Below, piece after piece: positions 1-9,882 of a DNA stretch of 64,000 nt. A program made the position numbers and the translations under genes. Each line of letters starts with the position of its first letter. The first letter of the stretch is position 1. Origin of the DNA: Bacteroidota bacterium (GTDB lineage Bacteria > Bacteroidota > Bacteroidia > Bacteroidales > UBA10428); assembly GCA_016699695.1 (NCBI GenBank), contig CP065006.1, forward strand, positions 124,001 to 188,000, read 5' to 3'. Below the pieces are notes generated by a model. That model was not told the origin of the DNA, made no database searches, and saw only the letters and a list, made by a program, of their open reading frames with translations.

Positions 1-686
1 GCACTTTTGAAGGTTATGCCAACCGCGACTCATTGCATTATATCGAGCAATATAACCTAAAAGATGTGGCAACCGTTTACAGGGGTACCTTACGCCGACC
101 TGGCTTTTGCCGCGCCTGGGATGTGTTTGTGCAATTGGGTGCCACGGACGATTCCTATATCATGGAAAACACAGACACCATGACTTATAAGGAATTTATC
201 AATTCATTTCTGTATTATTCCGAAACCGATAGTGTAAAGTTGAAATTGTTGCACTACATGCACCTTGATAACGACTCAGATATCATCGACAAACTCGAAT
301 GGCTGGGAATATTTGATAATACACCCGTAGGATTAAAAAATGCCACACCTGCACAAATATTACAGCATATTCTTAGCCAGAAATGGGAGCTGGACGAGAA
401 CGACAAAGACATGTTGGTAATGTGGCATAAGTTTATCTATTTCGATCCTTCTAAGCCTAAGCCCATATTAAAAACAAGCTCAATGGGTTGCATAGGCGAC
501 AACATGCAGCATACTGCCATGTCGAAAACGGTGGGCCTACCACTAGCCATTGCAACTAAAATGGTACTAATTGGTCAGATTAACCTCAAAGGAGTGCATA
601 TTCCCACGAAAAAGGAAATCTATGACCCCATACTGAATGAACTGGAAGGACACGGAATTAAATTCGTCGAAAAGATCTACCATTAA
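1..686 (+). CDS. saccharopine dehydrogenase-like protein, C-terminal part (5' end outside window)
   Basis: The frame is open from nucleotide 3 and ends with TAA at 684-686, so about 227 C-terminal residues are present and the NAD(P)-binding N-terminus lies upstream of the window. The sequence resembles the C-terminal catalytic domain of saccharopine dehydrogenase/lysine-ketoglutarate reductase: GTLRRPGFCRAWDVF near its start, GCIGDNMQHTAMSKTVG, and the end KGVHIPTKKEIYDPIL, which is typical of the family. Family members oxidise or reduce saccharopine, and relatives act in polyamine synthesis as carboxynorspermidine dehydrogenase. The convergent neighbour is an arginine decarboxylase, so a polyamine link is possible but not shown. 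The substrate cannot be decided from this fragment. Confidence 0.8.
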   Translation, partial: TFEGYANRDSLHYIEQYNLKDVATVYRGTLRRPGFCRAWDVFVQLGATDDSYIMENTDTMTYKEFINSFLYYSETDSVKLKLLHYMHLDNDSDIIDKLEWLGIFDNTPVGLKNATPAQILQHILSQKWELDENDKDMLVMWHKFIYFDPSKPKPILKTSSMGCIGDNMQHTAMSKTVGLPLAIATKMVLIGQINLKGVHIPTKKEIYDPILNELEGHGIKFVEKIYH

Positions 687-730
687 GAAGTTAAGAAAGG
701 CTCCAATTCCAGTTCGCGTTTAAATCCTTA

Positions 731-2152
731 TTATTGATCAGAGTAACCCAGGATACTGAACATTTCCGAGGCAGATTGCTCATTACGGTACATGTAGTCA
801 ATAAAGTTTCCTTCAGCATCGCGGTCAATAATTACATGCTTTGGGGCAGGAATTAAGCAGTGTTTGATACCACCATATCCACTGATCGAATCCTGGTAAG
901 CACCTGTATGAAAAAATCCGATGTAAAGTGGTTCCTCATCATTGTCGTCAAAACGGGGCAATACCACCTCCTGGTTCAGGTCTTCGGAGTTATAATAATC
1001 GGAGTAATCGCAGCTAATTCCACCAATGGCCACACGCGTATATTCGTTTTGCCATTTATTCACCGGCAACAAAATAAACTTCTCGTTAATCGACCATGCA
1101 TCGGGAATGGTATTCATCAGGCTGTTGTTAATGATGTACCATAATTCGGCGTCGTTCTGTTGTTTTTGCTCCAGCACTTTAAAAATGATAGCAGAGCTCT
1201 CTCCAACCGTATATTTGCCAAACTCCGTAAAAATGTGGGGCTCAATAACCTGCTCATTTTCGCAGGCCTCCTTGATGTTTTTAATGATCTCATTGATCAT
1301 GTACTCGTAATCGTACTCAAAACCCATGTGGTTGCGAATTGGAAACCCGCCGCCAAGGTTAAAAGAATCCAGCGTATCACTTTCCTTTTTTAGTTCGATA
1401 TAAAGGTCAATGGCCTTTTTAAACTCACCCCAGTAATAAAAACTGTCTTTAATTCCCGAATCCACGAAAAAGTGAAACATCTTCAACTCCACACTGGGAT
1501 TATTCTTGATGTTTTCGCGAAAAAAGTCCATTACTTCCGATTGTGGAATACCAAGCCTGGAAGTGTAATAGGCCGATTGGGGTTCTTCGTTAATCGACAT
1601 CCGAAGCCCGATTTTAACACGATGGTCGAGTTTTCTCTTGTTAATCTCAGTAAATAGCCTCTCCATCTCCTTTAAACTGTCCAAAATAATAATGGAGTTG
1701 ATAAAGCCTGCTTCCTGAAGATTCAAGATACGATCGATGTATTCGTCTGTTTTATATCCGTTGTGTACGATAATACGCTTGCTATCGAGCTTTTTTTGTT
1801 TATAGAGATGCAAAATTAAATCAATATCAAAGGCCGACGATGTTTCAAGGTTTACCTTGTGCTTAAGTGCTTCACTGATCACATGATGAAAGTGATTGCA
1901 CTTGGTACAATAACAATACTGGTACTCGCCACGGTATGCATTGTTACGTATCGAACGGTTAAAGAGGTTTCTGGCTTTTTTAATCTGATCGCCGATTTTG
2001 GGTAGGTAAATAAGGTTAAACGGCGTTCCGTATTTATTAATCAGGTATTTGAGCGAAATGCCATGAAAGGTTAAATATTTATCACGCAAATCAAAGCCTT
2101 CTTGCGGAAAATAAAAGCTCTGCTCAACCAAATCAAAATAGGAGTTTTTCAT
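731..2152 (-). CDS. speA: biosynthetic arginine decarboxylase, short Bacteroidota form
   Basis: A 473-residue PLP enzyme of the alanine-racemase-fold (type III) decarboxylase group, predicted to make agmatine from arginine as the first step of polyamine synthesis. Visible features are the N-terminal barrel with YCTKCNHFHHVISEAL, where the PLP lysine region of the family sits, the phosphate loop NLGGGFPIRNH near residue 270, and a C-terminal beta domain with GFFHTGAYQDSISGYGG. It is much shorter than the roughly 630-residue proteobacterial SpeA. The ATG at 2152 is preferred over an upstream TTG at 2164 because it fits the family start. A TACATTTG box lies upstream on this strand at 2223-2230. 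Diaminopimelate or carboxynorspermidine decarboxylase are less likely alternatives. Confidence 0.75.
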   Translation of the reverse strand: MKNSYFDLVEQSFYFPQEGFDLRDKYLTFHGISLKYLINKYGTPFNLIYLPKIGDQIKKARNLFNRSIRNNAYRGEYQYCYCTKCNHFHHVISEALKHKVNLETSSAFDIDLILHLYKQKKLDSKRIIVHNGYKTDEYIDRILNLQEAGFINSIIILDSLKEMERLFTEINKRKLDHRVKIGLRMSINEEPQSAYYTSRLGIPQSEVMDFFRENIKNNPSVELKMFHFFVDSGIKDSFYYWGEFKKAIDLYIELKKESDTLDSFNLGGGFPIRNHMGFEYDYEYMINEIIKNIKEACENEQVIEPHIFTEFGKYTVGESSAIIFKVLEQKQQNDAELWYIINNSLMNTIPDAWSINEKFILLPVNKWQNEYTRVAIGGISCDYSDYYNSEDLNQEVVLPRFDDNDEEPLYIGFFHTGAYQDSISGYGGIKHCLIPAPKHVIIDRDAEGNFIDYMYRNEQSASEMFSILGYSDQ

Positions 2153-2164
2153 TCTAGTTTTCAA

Positions 2165-2809
2165 TTCTTTAACCCGATTAATTGTGAGTGATTACGACCA
2201 AATACCTTTTTATTTTAATGCGCAAATGTATAAAAACAATTTAAATATCTAGCATTTGAAATAGCTATGATAGAAAAGTTTAACACTACGAAACCAGAAC
2301 CTTTCTAATTTTCAAATACAAAAACTTTAAAATGGTATATTGGATTGATTATATGAATTTTATAAAGTTCATCTTTTTGCTCACTTCCATATTATAAGTG
2401 AGTTTTAATGGTGATAGAATACCATTCTAATTTTATGGTGTATTATGTTAAATAGAAAATTAATGAATTAAATGACAAACGAAAGAAGGAATACCTGAAT
2501 ATATAATTTGCATAATGCCAAATCAATTCTAGCTTTCTAAAATCACTTCTATTGAGGTTTTTGAGGTTTTGATATTTTAACAGCGTATAAGTTTTACCAG
2601 CTTAGCTTGTCAAATCCATTATATTTTCTTTTGAAAATTAGATTTGAAAAGTTCTGCTGTAGTCTGCTGTAGTTTGAATTTAAAATTGTCAAAAAGCCGG
2701 AACCTAGATGACTGATTTTCTAATCAATTACTTCATTGTCCATTTTGCCGGGCTGCAAAAGAAACAAATGATTTGTCTTATAATTTATATTATGTTAACT
2801 GCTATATAC
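2165..2809. other. AT-rich intergenic stretch without a gene
   Basis: About 640 bases between the decarboxylase start and the terminator of the TPR gene. No reading frame with a credible start or coding signature is visible. It contains the decarboxylase promoter box and a short tandem repeat at about 2653-2673 (two copies of a CTGCTGTAGT unit). No RNA gene is recognised. Confidence 0.5.
2223..2230 (-). promoter_or_regulatory. candidate Bacteroidota -7 box for the arginine decarboxylase gene
   Basis: Read on the minus strand this is TACATTTG, a perfect match to the TAnnTTTG box of Bacteroidota sigma factors, about 70 bases before the ATG. No well-spaced -33 TTG is obvious, so the call rests on the one box. 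Confidence 0.4.
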
Positions 2810-2818
2810 AAAGAAAAA

Positions 2819-2836
2819 GAGCAGTCTACACTGCCC
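2819..2836 (-). terminator. Rho-independent terminator of the TPR gene
   Basis: GAGCAGT-CTAC-ACTGCCC forms a short stem-loop. Read on the minus strand it is followed by a T-rich run (CTCTTTTTCTTTG). It begins about 16 bases beyond the stop codon of the leftward gene. Confidence 0.6.
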
Positions 2837-2851
2837 TATTTTCTTTAAAAT

Positions 2852-4150
2852 TTATTTTGCCAATTTAGCTTTGATTTCTTCGTATTCTGCAGTCATCTTT
2901 AAACGGTAATAAACTGATTTTAATGTTTCCAATACAACCTCGTCAGCCGGATTAAGTTCGTGGCATTTTTTCATCATAGGAATCACTTTCTTCAATTCCT
3001 CATCACCTTGTGCCATCACAACCTTGTAAGTATTATCCGTTATTTTGCTTGCTTCATCGAAATATTTTTGTGCCTGGTTGTAATGCATCACACCAAGGTT
3101 GAAATAGGCATTAAAATATTCAGGAGAAATTTCGATACATTTATTGTAAGTAGCAGTAGCTTTCTCAATATCACCTTGTTTGTCGTACAATGTTGCTTCT
3201 GCAAAATAGAGCGATACATTGCTCGGATCTTTCTCCTGAGCGATATGAATATAATCCAATGCCTCCTGAGCTTTGCCAGCCATTAAGTAATAATTGATAA
3301 TCTCGGCAACGATGTCTTGGTTATCCGGAAACTTCTTAAATCCAGCCAAGAGAGTCTCCACTCCTTTGGCGGTATCACCTTTAGCATAATACTTGTTTTT
3401 CAAAAATACATACAAGGTTGGCTCGGGATAATTGTACGAAAGCGCCATTTCGTAATATTTAATACTTTCATCGTCCAATTCAGCGCGCGAAGCGGCCATA
3501 CCGGCATTAAACATCGATACTGTATCGACCGCCCCACCCATTATAGGCTTTAGAGATACATTCACAGCGTATTCAAAATTCTGAAACGACGATTTAAAAT
3601 CATCCACCATAAAAGTTTCGATTGCCTGGCGTTTGAAAAGATCAATCAAACGTTTGTATTCTTCTTTGGTTTTTTTCACCAATTTACCTTCTGCGTCGAG
3701 TTCAACTGTTTTATCGAGTGCTTCCATGGCTGTTGGAAGAGGATTAGAATGCAAAGGATTTGTTTCTACCCAACTATAAACCATGCCATTCAAATAAGTA
3801 ATGGTTACTCTTTCGTACACATACACATCATAAGTAATCCCTTCTTTAGTTTCTTGTTTTTTTTCTTTAGGTTCGCCGAACTGGAAAGCCATCAGAAGTA
3901 GTTGATTGTCTTTAGCAAGATACTGAAGATTCACATAATACGCATCCATCATAAGTCCTGCTCTTGATAACCAAAACTTTGGGGTCACATTTTTCTTTGG
4001 ATCCTGCATGTCTTTTTCGCTGGATGCAAGCTTTTTCTCAAGTCCAGCATAAGAAGAGGCCGCTGTAACAGTAGTGCTTTCTGTTTGGGCCATCAAGTTA
4101 GTTGCAGATGCAAAAAGTACAACTGCAAAGAAGGTTGTCAGCTTATTCAT
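2852..4150 (-). CDS. exported tetratricopeptide-repeat protein
   Basis: 432 residues beginning with a signal peptide (MNKLTTFFAVVLFASATNLMAQ, likely cleaved after MAQ), so it should be periplasmic or outer-membrane facing. From about residue 210 it contains TPR-like helical repeats, for example the segments around ALSYNYPEPTLYVFLKNKY, ALDYIHIAQEKDPSNVSLYF and YNKCIEISPEYFNAYFNLG. TPR arrays are protein-binding scaffolds. The N-terminal 200 residues match no domain I can name. It lies downstream of gyrA in the same orientation, but each gene has its own terminator, so it is probably a separate unit. Function unknown. Confidence 0.75.
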   Translation of the reverse strand: MNKLTTFFAVVLFASATNLMAQTESTTVTAASSYAGLEKKLASSEKDMQDPKKNVTPKFWLSRAGLMMDAYYVNLQYLAKDNQLLLMAFQFGEPKEKKQETKEGITYDVYVYERVTITYLNGMVYSWVETNPLHSNPLPTAMEALDKTVELDAEGKLVKKTKEEYKRLIDLFKRQAIETFMVDDFKSSFQNFEYAVNVSLKPIMGGAVDTVSMFNAGMAASRAELDDESIKYYEMALSYNYPEPTLYVFLKNKYYAKGDTAKGVETLLAGFKKFPDNQDIVAEIINYYLMAGKAQEALDYIHIAQEKDPSNVSLYFAEATLYDKQGDIEKATATYNKCIEISPEYFNAYFNLGVMHYNQAQKYFDEASKITDNTYKVVMAQGDEELKKVIPMMKKCHELNPADEVVLETLKSVYYRLKMTAEYEEIKAKLAK

Positions 4151-4209
4151 TTTTATGAGTTTAATAGTTTATAAGTTAAATATTTAAATTAAAAATATAG
4201 GCAAAAATA

Positions 4210-4237
4210 TTGCCATACCGGGCGCAAGGTATGGCAA
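4210..4237 (-). terminator. Rho-independent terminator of gyrA
   Basis: A ten-base-pair perfect stem TTGCCATACC / GGTATGGCAA with an eight-base loop. Read on the minus strand it is followed by ATATTTTTG. It lies about 47 bases past the gyrA stop codon. Confidence 0.75.
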
Positions 4238-4283
4238 TTTATCTATTTTGCAAAGGATTTAGCTCAGATCCTGATTCAAAAAA

Positions 4284-6806
4284 TCAGGAGTTATCTCCTT
4301 CTTCTGCTTCATTATCAGCTAATTCGATTCCTTCAGGAATTATTTCCTCTTCTTCTGCACTTTTAGCAACTCCAGCAACAGCAGCAATCGAATCGTCGGC
4401 TCGAAGGTTAATTAACCTGACTCCCTGAGTGGCCCTTCCTGCCACACGAATTGATTCAACAGCCAGCCGGATGGTAAGTCCTGATTTGTTGATGATCATC
4501 AGGTCAGAATCATCGGAAACTGCCTTAATGGCTATGAGTGAACCAGTTTTCTCGGTAATATTGATAGTTTTTACTCCTTTTCCACCGCGATTGGTTACCC
4601 GGTAATCGTCAATATCGGTACGCTTTCCATAACCTTGTTCCGATACCACTAATATGGTGGTTTCTTTGTTGCTGGCATCCACGGTTACCATTCCAATTAC
4701 TTCATCGCTCTCAGAGGCCAGTCTTACTCCTCTTACGCCTAATGCGGTACGACCCACGGTGCGCACTGTTTTCTCGTTGAACCGAATGGCCTTACCTGAC
4801 TTTACAGCCAGCAAAATCTCATTGTTTCCATTGGTCAGGCGGGCTTGAATCAGGCTGTCGCCTTCGCGGAAACTGATAGCTATAATACCATTCGAACGAA
4901 TACGTGAATAGGCCTCAAGGGTAGTTTTTTTAATAAGCCCTTCTTTGGTAGCCAATACAATGTAATTCGATTTAAGATATTCCGGGTCGGTAAAGTCTTT
5001 TACTTTTATAAAGGCTCTGACTTTATCGTCGCTGTCGATATTTATCAGGTTTTGTATAGCTCTTCCTTTTGAAGTTTTAGTTCCTTCTGGTATTTCATAT
5101 ACTCTAAGCCAGAAGCACTTACCTTTCTCAGTAAAAAATAGAAGCGTATTGTGCATGGTGGCATGAAACATATGTTCCAGGAAATCTTCATCGCGGGTAT
5201 CGCTTCCTTTCGAACCAACTCCTCCCCGATTTTGTGTACGGAATTCCTGCAGGTTTGTTCTTTTAATGTAGCCCATGTGCGAAATAGTAATGAGCATGTC
5301 GTCGTCGGCATAGAAATCCTCCGGATTAAATTCGCCTGCATCGGGTACTACATCGGTACGCCTTGCATCGCCAAACTTTTCTTCCACCTCGAGGGTTTCT
5401 TCCTTAATAATTGCCATACGTAAATCTTCGTTGGCCAAAATTTCTTTTAGACGGATAATAAGCTGGGTTAGCTCTTCGTATTCCTGTCGCAATTTATCCT
5501 GCTCCAGTCCGGTAAGCTGACGCAGACGCATTTCGACAATGGCTCGGCTTTGCAGGTCTGACAAGCTAAATCGCTCCATAAGTCGCTCACGTGCTTCGTC
5601 AGGCGAGGCTGAACCACGAATAATTTTTATTACTTCATCGATGTTGTCGCTGGCAATTATCAGCCCTTCGAGTATGTGCTGCCGGTCTTCTGCTTTTTTC
5701 AATTCAAACTGAGTACGGCGAACTACTACATCGTGACGATGCTCAACAAAATATTTAATCAGCTCAATGAGATTGAGCGTGCGCGGACGACCTTTGACCA
5801 GGGCAATGTTGTTGACACTAAAAGTAGTTTGTAATTGAGAGTATTTGTAAAGTTTATTCAGCACCACGTTCGCCTGTGCATCTTTCTTAACAATAATTAC
5901 AATTCGAAGTCCGTTCCGGTCCGATTCGTCGTTGATATAAGAGATACCATCCAGCTTCTTCTCGTTAATCATGTCGGCGATTTTCTTGATCATCTCCGCC
6001 TTATTAACCTGGTAGGGTATTTCGGTAACTACAATGCGCTCACGCCCTGTTTCGGTGAATTCAATTTCTGTTTTTGCACGAAGCACAATTCTTCCACGCC
6101 CTGTTTCGAAAGCATCGCGAATGCCTTTATGGCCAAAAATGGTGCCTCCGGTTGGAAAATCTGGTGCTACGATGTATTTCTCCATCAACTCATCGATGGT
6201 AATATCCTTGTTGTCGATATATGCCCGAATGGCCTGGCAAACCTCTCTGAGGTTGTGCGGGGCTATATTGGTAGCCATACCCACGGCAATACCCGATGAA
6301 CCATTCACAAGAAGGTTTGGTATGCGTGTAGGTAGTACAGTGGGCTCTTCGAGGGTATCGTCGAAGTTAAGCTGAAAATCGACTGTTTGCTTTTCTAAGT
6401 CGGCAAGGGTTTCTTCTGCAATTTTCCGGAGCCGTGCTTCGGTGTAACGCATTGCAGCCGGACTATCGCCGTCCATCGATCCGAAGTTACCTTGTCCGTC
6501 TACCAAAGGATAGCGCAGCGACCACTCCTGGGCCATGCGCACCATTGTATCGTATACCGACGAATCACCATGAGGATGATATTTACCTAATACCTCACCT
6601 ACTATTCTGGCAGACTTTTTATAGGGTCTGTTCGATAAAACTCCCAACTCAGACATGCCAAACAAAACCCGCCTGTGAACCGGTTTGAAACCATCTCTCA
6701 CATCGGGCAAGGCACGCGAAACAATCACCGACATCGAATAATCGATGTAGGCCGATTTCATTTCCTCCTCTATATTTATCTTAATTATGTTTTCACCTTC
6801 TGCCAT
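4284..6806 (-). CDS. gyrA: DNA gyrase subunit A
   Basis: 840 residues, the breakage-reunion subunit of DNA gyrase, which introduces negative supercoils together with GyrB. The catalytic tyrosine is in AAMRYTEARL (about Y121). The quinolone-determining region reads GKYHPHGDSSVYDT: the positions equivalent to E. coli Ser83 and Asp87 are Ser and Asp, i.e. the unmutated state. The C-terminal beta-pinwheel carries a GyrA box variant (TNRGGKG where QRRGGKG is usual) near YRVTNRGGKGVKT, which favours gyrase over topoisomerase IV ParC. The protein ends in an acidic tail rich in Glu and Asp. gyrB is not in the window. Start at MAEGENIIKI. Confidence 0.97.
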   Translation of the reverse strand: MAEGENIIKINIEEEMKSAYIDYSMSVIVSRALPDVRDGFKPVHRRVLFGMSELGVLSNRPYKKSARIVGEVLGKYHPHGDSSVYDTMVRMAQEWSLRYPLVDGQGNFGSMDGDSPAAMRYTEARLRKIAEETLADLEKQTVDFQLNFDDTLEEPTVLPTRIPNLLVNGSSGIAVGMATNIAPHNLREVCQAIRAYIDNKDITIDELMEKYIVAPDFPTGGTIFGHKGIRDAFETGRGRIVLRAKTEIEFTETGRERIVVTEIPYQVNKAEMIKKIADMINEKKLDGISYINDESDRNGLRIVIIVKKDAQANVVLNKLYKYSQLQTTFSVNNIALVKGRPRTLNLIELIKYFVEHRHDVVVRRTQFELKKAEDRQHILEGLIIASDNIDEVIKIIRGSASPDEARERLMERFSLSDLQSRAIVEMRLRQLTGLEQDKLRQEYEELTQLIIRLKEILANEDLRMAIIKEETLEVEEKFGDARRTDVVPDAGEFNPEDFYADDDMLITISHMGYIKRTNLQEFRTQNRGGVGSKGSDTRDEDFLEHMFHATMHNTLLFFTEKGKCFWLRVYEIPEGTKTSKGRAIQNLINIDSDDKVRAFIKVKDFTDPEYLKSNYIVLATKEGLIKKTTLEAYSRIRSNGIIAISFREGDSLIQARLTNGNNEILLAVKSGKAIRFNEKTVRTVGRTALGVRGVRLASESDEVIGMVTVDASNKETTILVVSEQGYGKRTDIDDYRVTNRGGKGVKTINITEKTGSLIAIKAVSDDSDLMIINKSGLTIRLAVESIRVAGRATQGVRLINLRADDSIAAVAGVAKSAEEEEIIPEGIELADNEAEEGDNS

Positions 6807-7024
6807 TTCGAAGTTTGCGTTTTATTTGTTGAAAATATTTTGTAATTTTAAGAATGTGCGTTTGTTTAAAATGCTATTTTCATTTGCCGTTAGAATTACC
6901 AAAAGAATTAGCAATAACTTAAAATTCAAACAGCCTACGAAAGTAGCCAATCTTGTCAATTTTAAGGTATTAAAATGGTAGTAATTATCAACAAAATATG
7001 TTTATAAAGCGTTACTATTATCGC

Positions 7025-7032
7025 TATCTTTG
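7025..7032 (+). promoter_or_regulatory. candidate -7 promoter box of clpC
   Basis: TATCTTTG matches TAnnTTTG perfectly and lies 50 bases before the clpC ATG. The -33 element is not clear. Confidence 0.5.
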
Positions 7033-7081
7033 TAAGGATTGGAAGCGAGCAAAATAGCTAAAACTGAAGATATTTTTTAAA

Positions 7082-9706
7082 ATGGATGCAAAATTTTCAC
7101 AGCGCATTAAAGATGTGCTCTCCTACAGCAAAGAAGAAGCGATAAGGCTTGGAAATACTGAAATCGGGCCTGAGCACCTTTTTCTCGGAATATTAAGGGA
7201 AGGTGAAGGCATTGCCATCGATATACTGATTTCTCTGGGTGCGAATTTATACGACCTGAGGCGTGATATCGAAAACAGCTTAACCCCTTCGGGTCCTATA
7301 AAGGTAACTCAAACCGAAAATATACCCTTGTTAAGGGCTTCTGAGCGTATCTTAAAACTTGTGTACCTCGAAGCCAAATCGCTGAATAAAAGCACCATAG
7401 ATACTGGTCATTTGCTATTGGCTATACTAAAAGACGACAAGGGAAATGTAAGTCAGGTATTGGCCAACCACAAAGTAGATTATTACAGGGTGCGCACCGA
7501 GCTTGAAAAGGAAAACAAACAGGAGCCTGCCAAACCACAGGAAACCAAATCGGAATACTCCAGCGACGAAGACGAAGGCCCTGGCAGCACTTTTGGCCCC
7601 GGTAAAGGAAACATGGGTGCAAGTCCCGAACAAACCGGTAAATCGAGTTCTGATACCCCAGTGCTCGACAACTTTGGTATCGACCTTACCAAAGCAGCCG
7701 AAGAAGACCGCCTTGACCCCATTGTAGGCCGCGAAAAGGAAATTGAGCGCATTGCTCAGATTCTTAGCCGTCGCAAAAAAAACAATCCTATTCTTATTGG
7801 CGAACCTGGTGTAGGTAAATCGGCCATAGCCGAAGGTCTTGCCTTGCGCATTATCAAACGTAAGGTTTCGCGTGTTTTGTTTGGAAAAAGGGTTGTTACC
7901 CTCGATTTAGCATCTATTGTTGCCGGTACCAAATACCGTGGGCAGTTCGAAGAACGCATGAAAGCCATTTTGAACGAGCTTCAAAAAACCAACGATGTCA
8001 TTCTGTTTATCGACGAAATACATACCATTGTAGGTGCCGGAGGTGCAACAGGTTCGCTCGATGCTGCCAACATGTTAAAACCAGCCCTGGCACGCGGAGA
8101 AATCCAGTGTATCGGTGCTACCACACTCGATGAGTACCGTCAGCACATTGAGAAAGATGGTGCCCTGGAACGCCGTTTCCAGAAAGTGATGATTGAACCC
8201 ACCAGTGAAGCTGAGACTTTTGAAATACTCAATAATATTAAAGAGCGATACGAAGATCACCACAATGTGTTTTATACAGAAGAGGCTATTCATGCCTGTG
8301 TGCGCCTTACTAACCGGTACATTACAGACCGTCACCTTCCTGACAAGGCTATCGATGCCATGGACGAAGCCGGATCAAGGGTGCATATCTCCAACATAGT
8401 GGTGCCAGATTCCATTCTCGAACTGGAGAAAAAAGTAGAAGAAACCAAGAAAGAAAAGATAAAGGCTGTTAAAAACCAGAATTTCGAAAAAGCAGCCAGT
8501 TTCCGCGACAAAGAAAAAGAATTTATCGAATTGCTCGAAGCTGAAAAACTTCGTTGGGAGAAAGAACTAGCCCGTAACCGCGAAGTAGTCGACGAAGAGA
8601 AAGTGGCTGAAGTGGTGGCAATGATGACTGGTGTGCCAGTGCAGCGCGTAGCACAAGCCGAAGGTGCTCGTTTATTGAAAATGAATACCGAGCTGAAAGG
8701 TAGTGTCATCGGACAGGACGAAGCCATCGAAAAAATTGTAAAATCCATACAACGTAACCGGGCAGGACTAAAGGACCCGAACAAACCCATCGGTTCCTTT
8801 ATCTTCTTAGGCCCCACCGGTGTTGGTAAAACGCAACTTGCCAAGGTTTTAGCTCAATACCTGTTCGAATCGATTGATAACCTTATTCGGGTGGATATGA
8901 GTGAATACATGGAGAAATTCTCTGTATCGCGCCTTGTGGGTGCACCTCCGGGTTACATTGGTTACGAAGAAGGTGGTCAGCTTACTGAAAAAGTAAGGCG
9001 CAAACCCTATTCGGTTGTTCTTCTTGATGAGATTGAGAAAGCCCATCCCGATGTATTTCACCTCATGCTTCAGGTGCTTGACGAAGGTCAGCTTACTGAT
9101 AGTCTTGGTCGTCGCATCGATTTTCGCAATACTATTATTATCATGACCTCCAACATCGGCACCCGTCAGCTCAAGGATTTTGGCCAGGGTGTAGGTTTTA
9201 CGACTCAATCAAAAAATGCCCAAACCAACGATTATGCCAAGAGTGTAATACACAATGCATTGAAAAAGGCATTTGCTCCTGAGTTCCTGAACAGGCTCGA
9301 CGATGTAGTATTGTTCAATGCCCTTAGCAAGGAAGACATCTTTAAAATTATCGATATTGAACTCAAAGGCTTGTATAAGAGAATTATAATGCTGGGGTAC
9401 GAAATTGTACTTACCGATGAAGCCAAAGAATTCATTGCTGAAAAAGGCTACGATGTGCAATTTGGAGCCAGACCGCTCAAACGTGCCATTCAGAAATACC
9501 TCGAGGACCCCATGGCCGAAGTAATCATTAAGGCTGATATAAAAGAGGGTGACAAATTAGAGGTTGGATTTGACAAGGAAAAAGAGGAGATTATTATCAA
9601 TGTGGTTCATCAGGAGAAAAAGCTGACAGAAGGCAACCTGGAACCTAAAGCCCTCGAGAAACCCAAAGAAGAAAAGAAGAAAGATCCGGAAGTGAAAGAA
9701 GGTTAG
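7082..9706 (+). CDS. clpC: ATP-dependent Clp protease ATP-binding subunit ClpC
   Basis: 874-residue Hsp100 AAA+ unfoldase that feeds substrates to ClpP and disaggregates proteins. Domain order: Clp N-repeat domain (about 1-145, starting FSQRIKDVLSYSKEEA), an acidic linker, AAA-1 with Walker A GEPGVGKSAIAEG and Walker B VILFIDEIHT, a middle UVR-type coiled coil (KNQNFEKAASFRDKEKE), and AAA-2 with Walker A GPTGVGKTQLAK. The GVGF tripeptide loop (FGQGVGFTT) needed for ClpP docking is present, and the UVR-type middle region separates it from ClpB. The charged C-terminal tail is Lys/Glu-rich. No terminator lies between its stop and the insertion sequence 29 bases downstream. Confidence 0.96.
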   Translation: MDAKFSQRIKDVLSYSKEEAIRLGNTEIGPEHLFLGILREGEGIAIDILISLGANLYDLRRDIENSLTPSGPIKVTQTENIPLLRASERILKLVYLEAKSLNKSTIDTGHLLLAILKDDKGNVSQVLANHKVDYYRVRTELEKENKQEPAKPQETKSEYSSDEDEGPGSTFGPGKGNMGASPEQTGKSSSDTPVLDNFGIDLTKAAEEDRLDPIVGREKEIERIAQILSRRKKNNPILIGEPGVGKSAIAEGLALRIIKRKVSRVLFGKRVVTLDLASIVAGTKYRGQFEERMKAILNELQKTNDVILFIDEIHTIVGAGGATGSLDAANMLKPALARGEIQCIGATTLDEYRQHIEKDGALERRFQKVMIEPTSEAETFEILNNIKERYEDHHNVFYTEEAIHACVRLTNRYITDRHLPDKAIDAMDEAGSRVHISNIVVPDSILELEKKVEETKKEKIKAVKNQNFEKAASFRDKEKEFIELLEAEKLRWEKELARNREVVDEEKVAEVVAMMTGVPVQRVAQAEGARLLKMNTELKGSVIGQDEAIEKIVKSIQRNRAGLKDPNKPIGSFIFLGPTGVGKTQLAKVLAQYLFESIDNLIRVDMSEYMEKFSVSRLVGAPPGYIGYEEGGQLTEKVRRKPYSVVLLDEIEKAHPDVFHLMLQVLDEGQLTDSLGRRIDFRNTIIIMTSNIGTRQLKDFGQGVGFTTQSKNAQTNDYAKSVIHNALKKAFAPEFLNRLDDVVLFNALSKEDIFKIIDIELKGLYKRIIMLGYEIVLTDEAKEFIAEKGYDVQFGARPLKRAIQKYLEDPMAEVIIKADIKEGDKLEVGFDKEKEEIIINVVHQEKKLTEGNLEPKALEKPKEEKKKDPEVKEG

Positions 9707-9735
9707 CAACGAGGAACAATAATATAGGTAATGGT

Positions 9736-9751
9736 GCCAAAAATAGTTGGT
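9736..9751 (+). repeat. left terminal inverted repeat of the insertion sequence
   Basis: GCCAAAAATAGTTGGT, the exact reverse complement of 10964-10979. Confidence 0.85.
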
Positions 9752-9784
9752 GATTATTTGTTTTAAATTTTGTAAAATACAAGA

Positions 9785-9882
9785 GTAAATCTAAAGAGGA
9801 CTTAGGCTCTGCTGGAGAGCAACCTGATAGCAATAAGATTTACCACGGGAATTGGGCCCTGACTAACAATCAGGGCCTTTTT
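9785..9882 (+). ncRNA. structured noncoding end of the insertion sequence, ending in a terminator
   Basis: Inside the element, read on the + strand: an 8-bp closing stem GTAAATCT (9785-9792) / AGATTTAC (9836-9843), an internal hairpin GCTCT-GCTGG-AGAGC (9806-9820), then a strong terminator GGCCCTGA (9855-9862) / TCAGGGCC (9870-9877) followed by T5. It runs towards the 3' end of the transposase gene and away from clpC. It may simply stop transcription coming in from clpC, or be a small RNA of the element. I do not recognise a known RNA family, and whether it is transcribed is not shown. Confidence 0.45.
9855..9882 (+). terminator. Rho-independent terminator inside the insertion sequence
   Basis: Eight-base-pair GC-rich stem with a T5 tail on the + strand. 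It is the first terminator downstream of clpC and probably ends clpC transcripts now that the element sits there. Confidence 0.75.

Noticed and set aside
2653..2673. Tandem CTGCTGTAGT unit as a regulatory site
   Set aside because: Only two copies in AT-rich DNA without a nearby gene start; chance is a sufficient explanation.
6787..6981. Short reading frame between gyrA and clpC
   Set aside because: It overlaps the gyrA start on the opposite strand, is low-complexity and AT-rich, and has no domain.
9785..9882. Assigning the structured element in the insertion sequence to a known riboswitch
   Set aside because: It shows short resemblances to several classes (for example a CTGGAGAGC stretch), but no complete core of any riboswitch I know.
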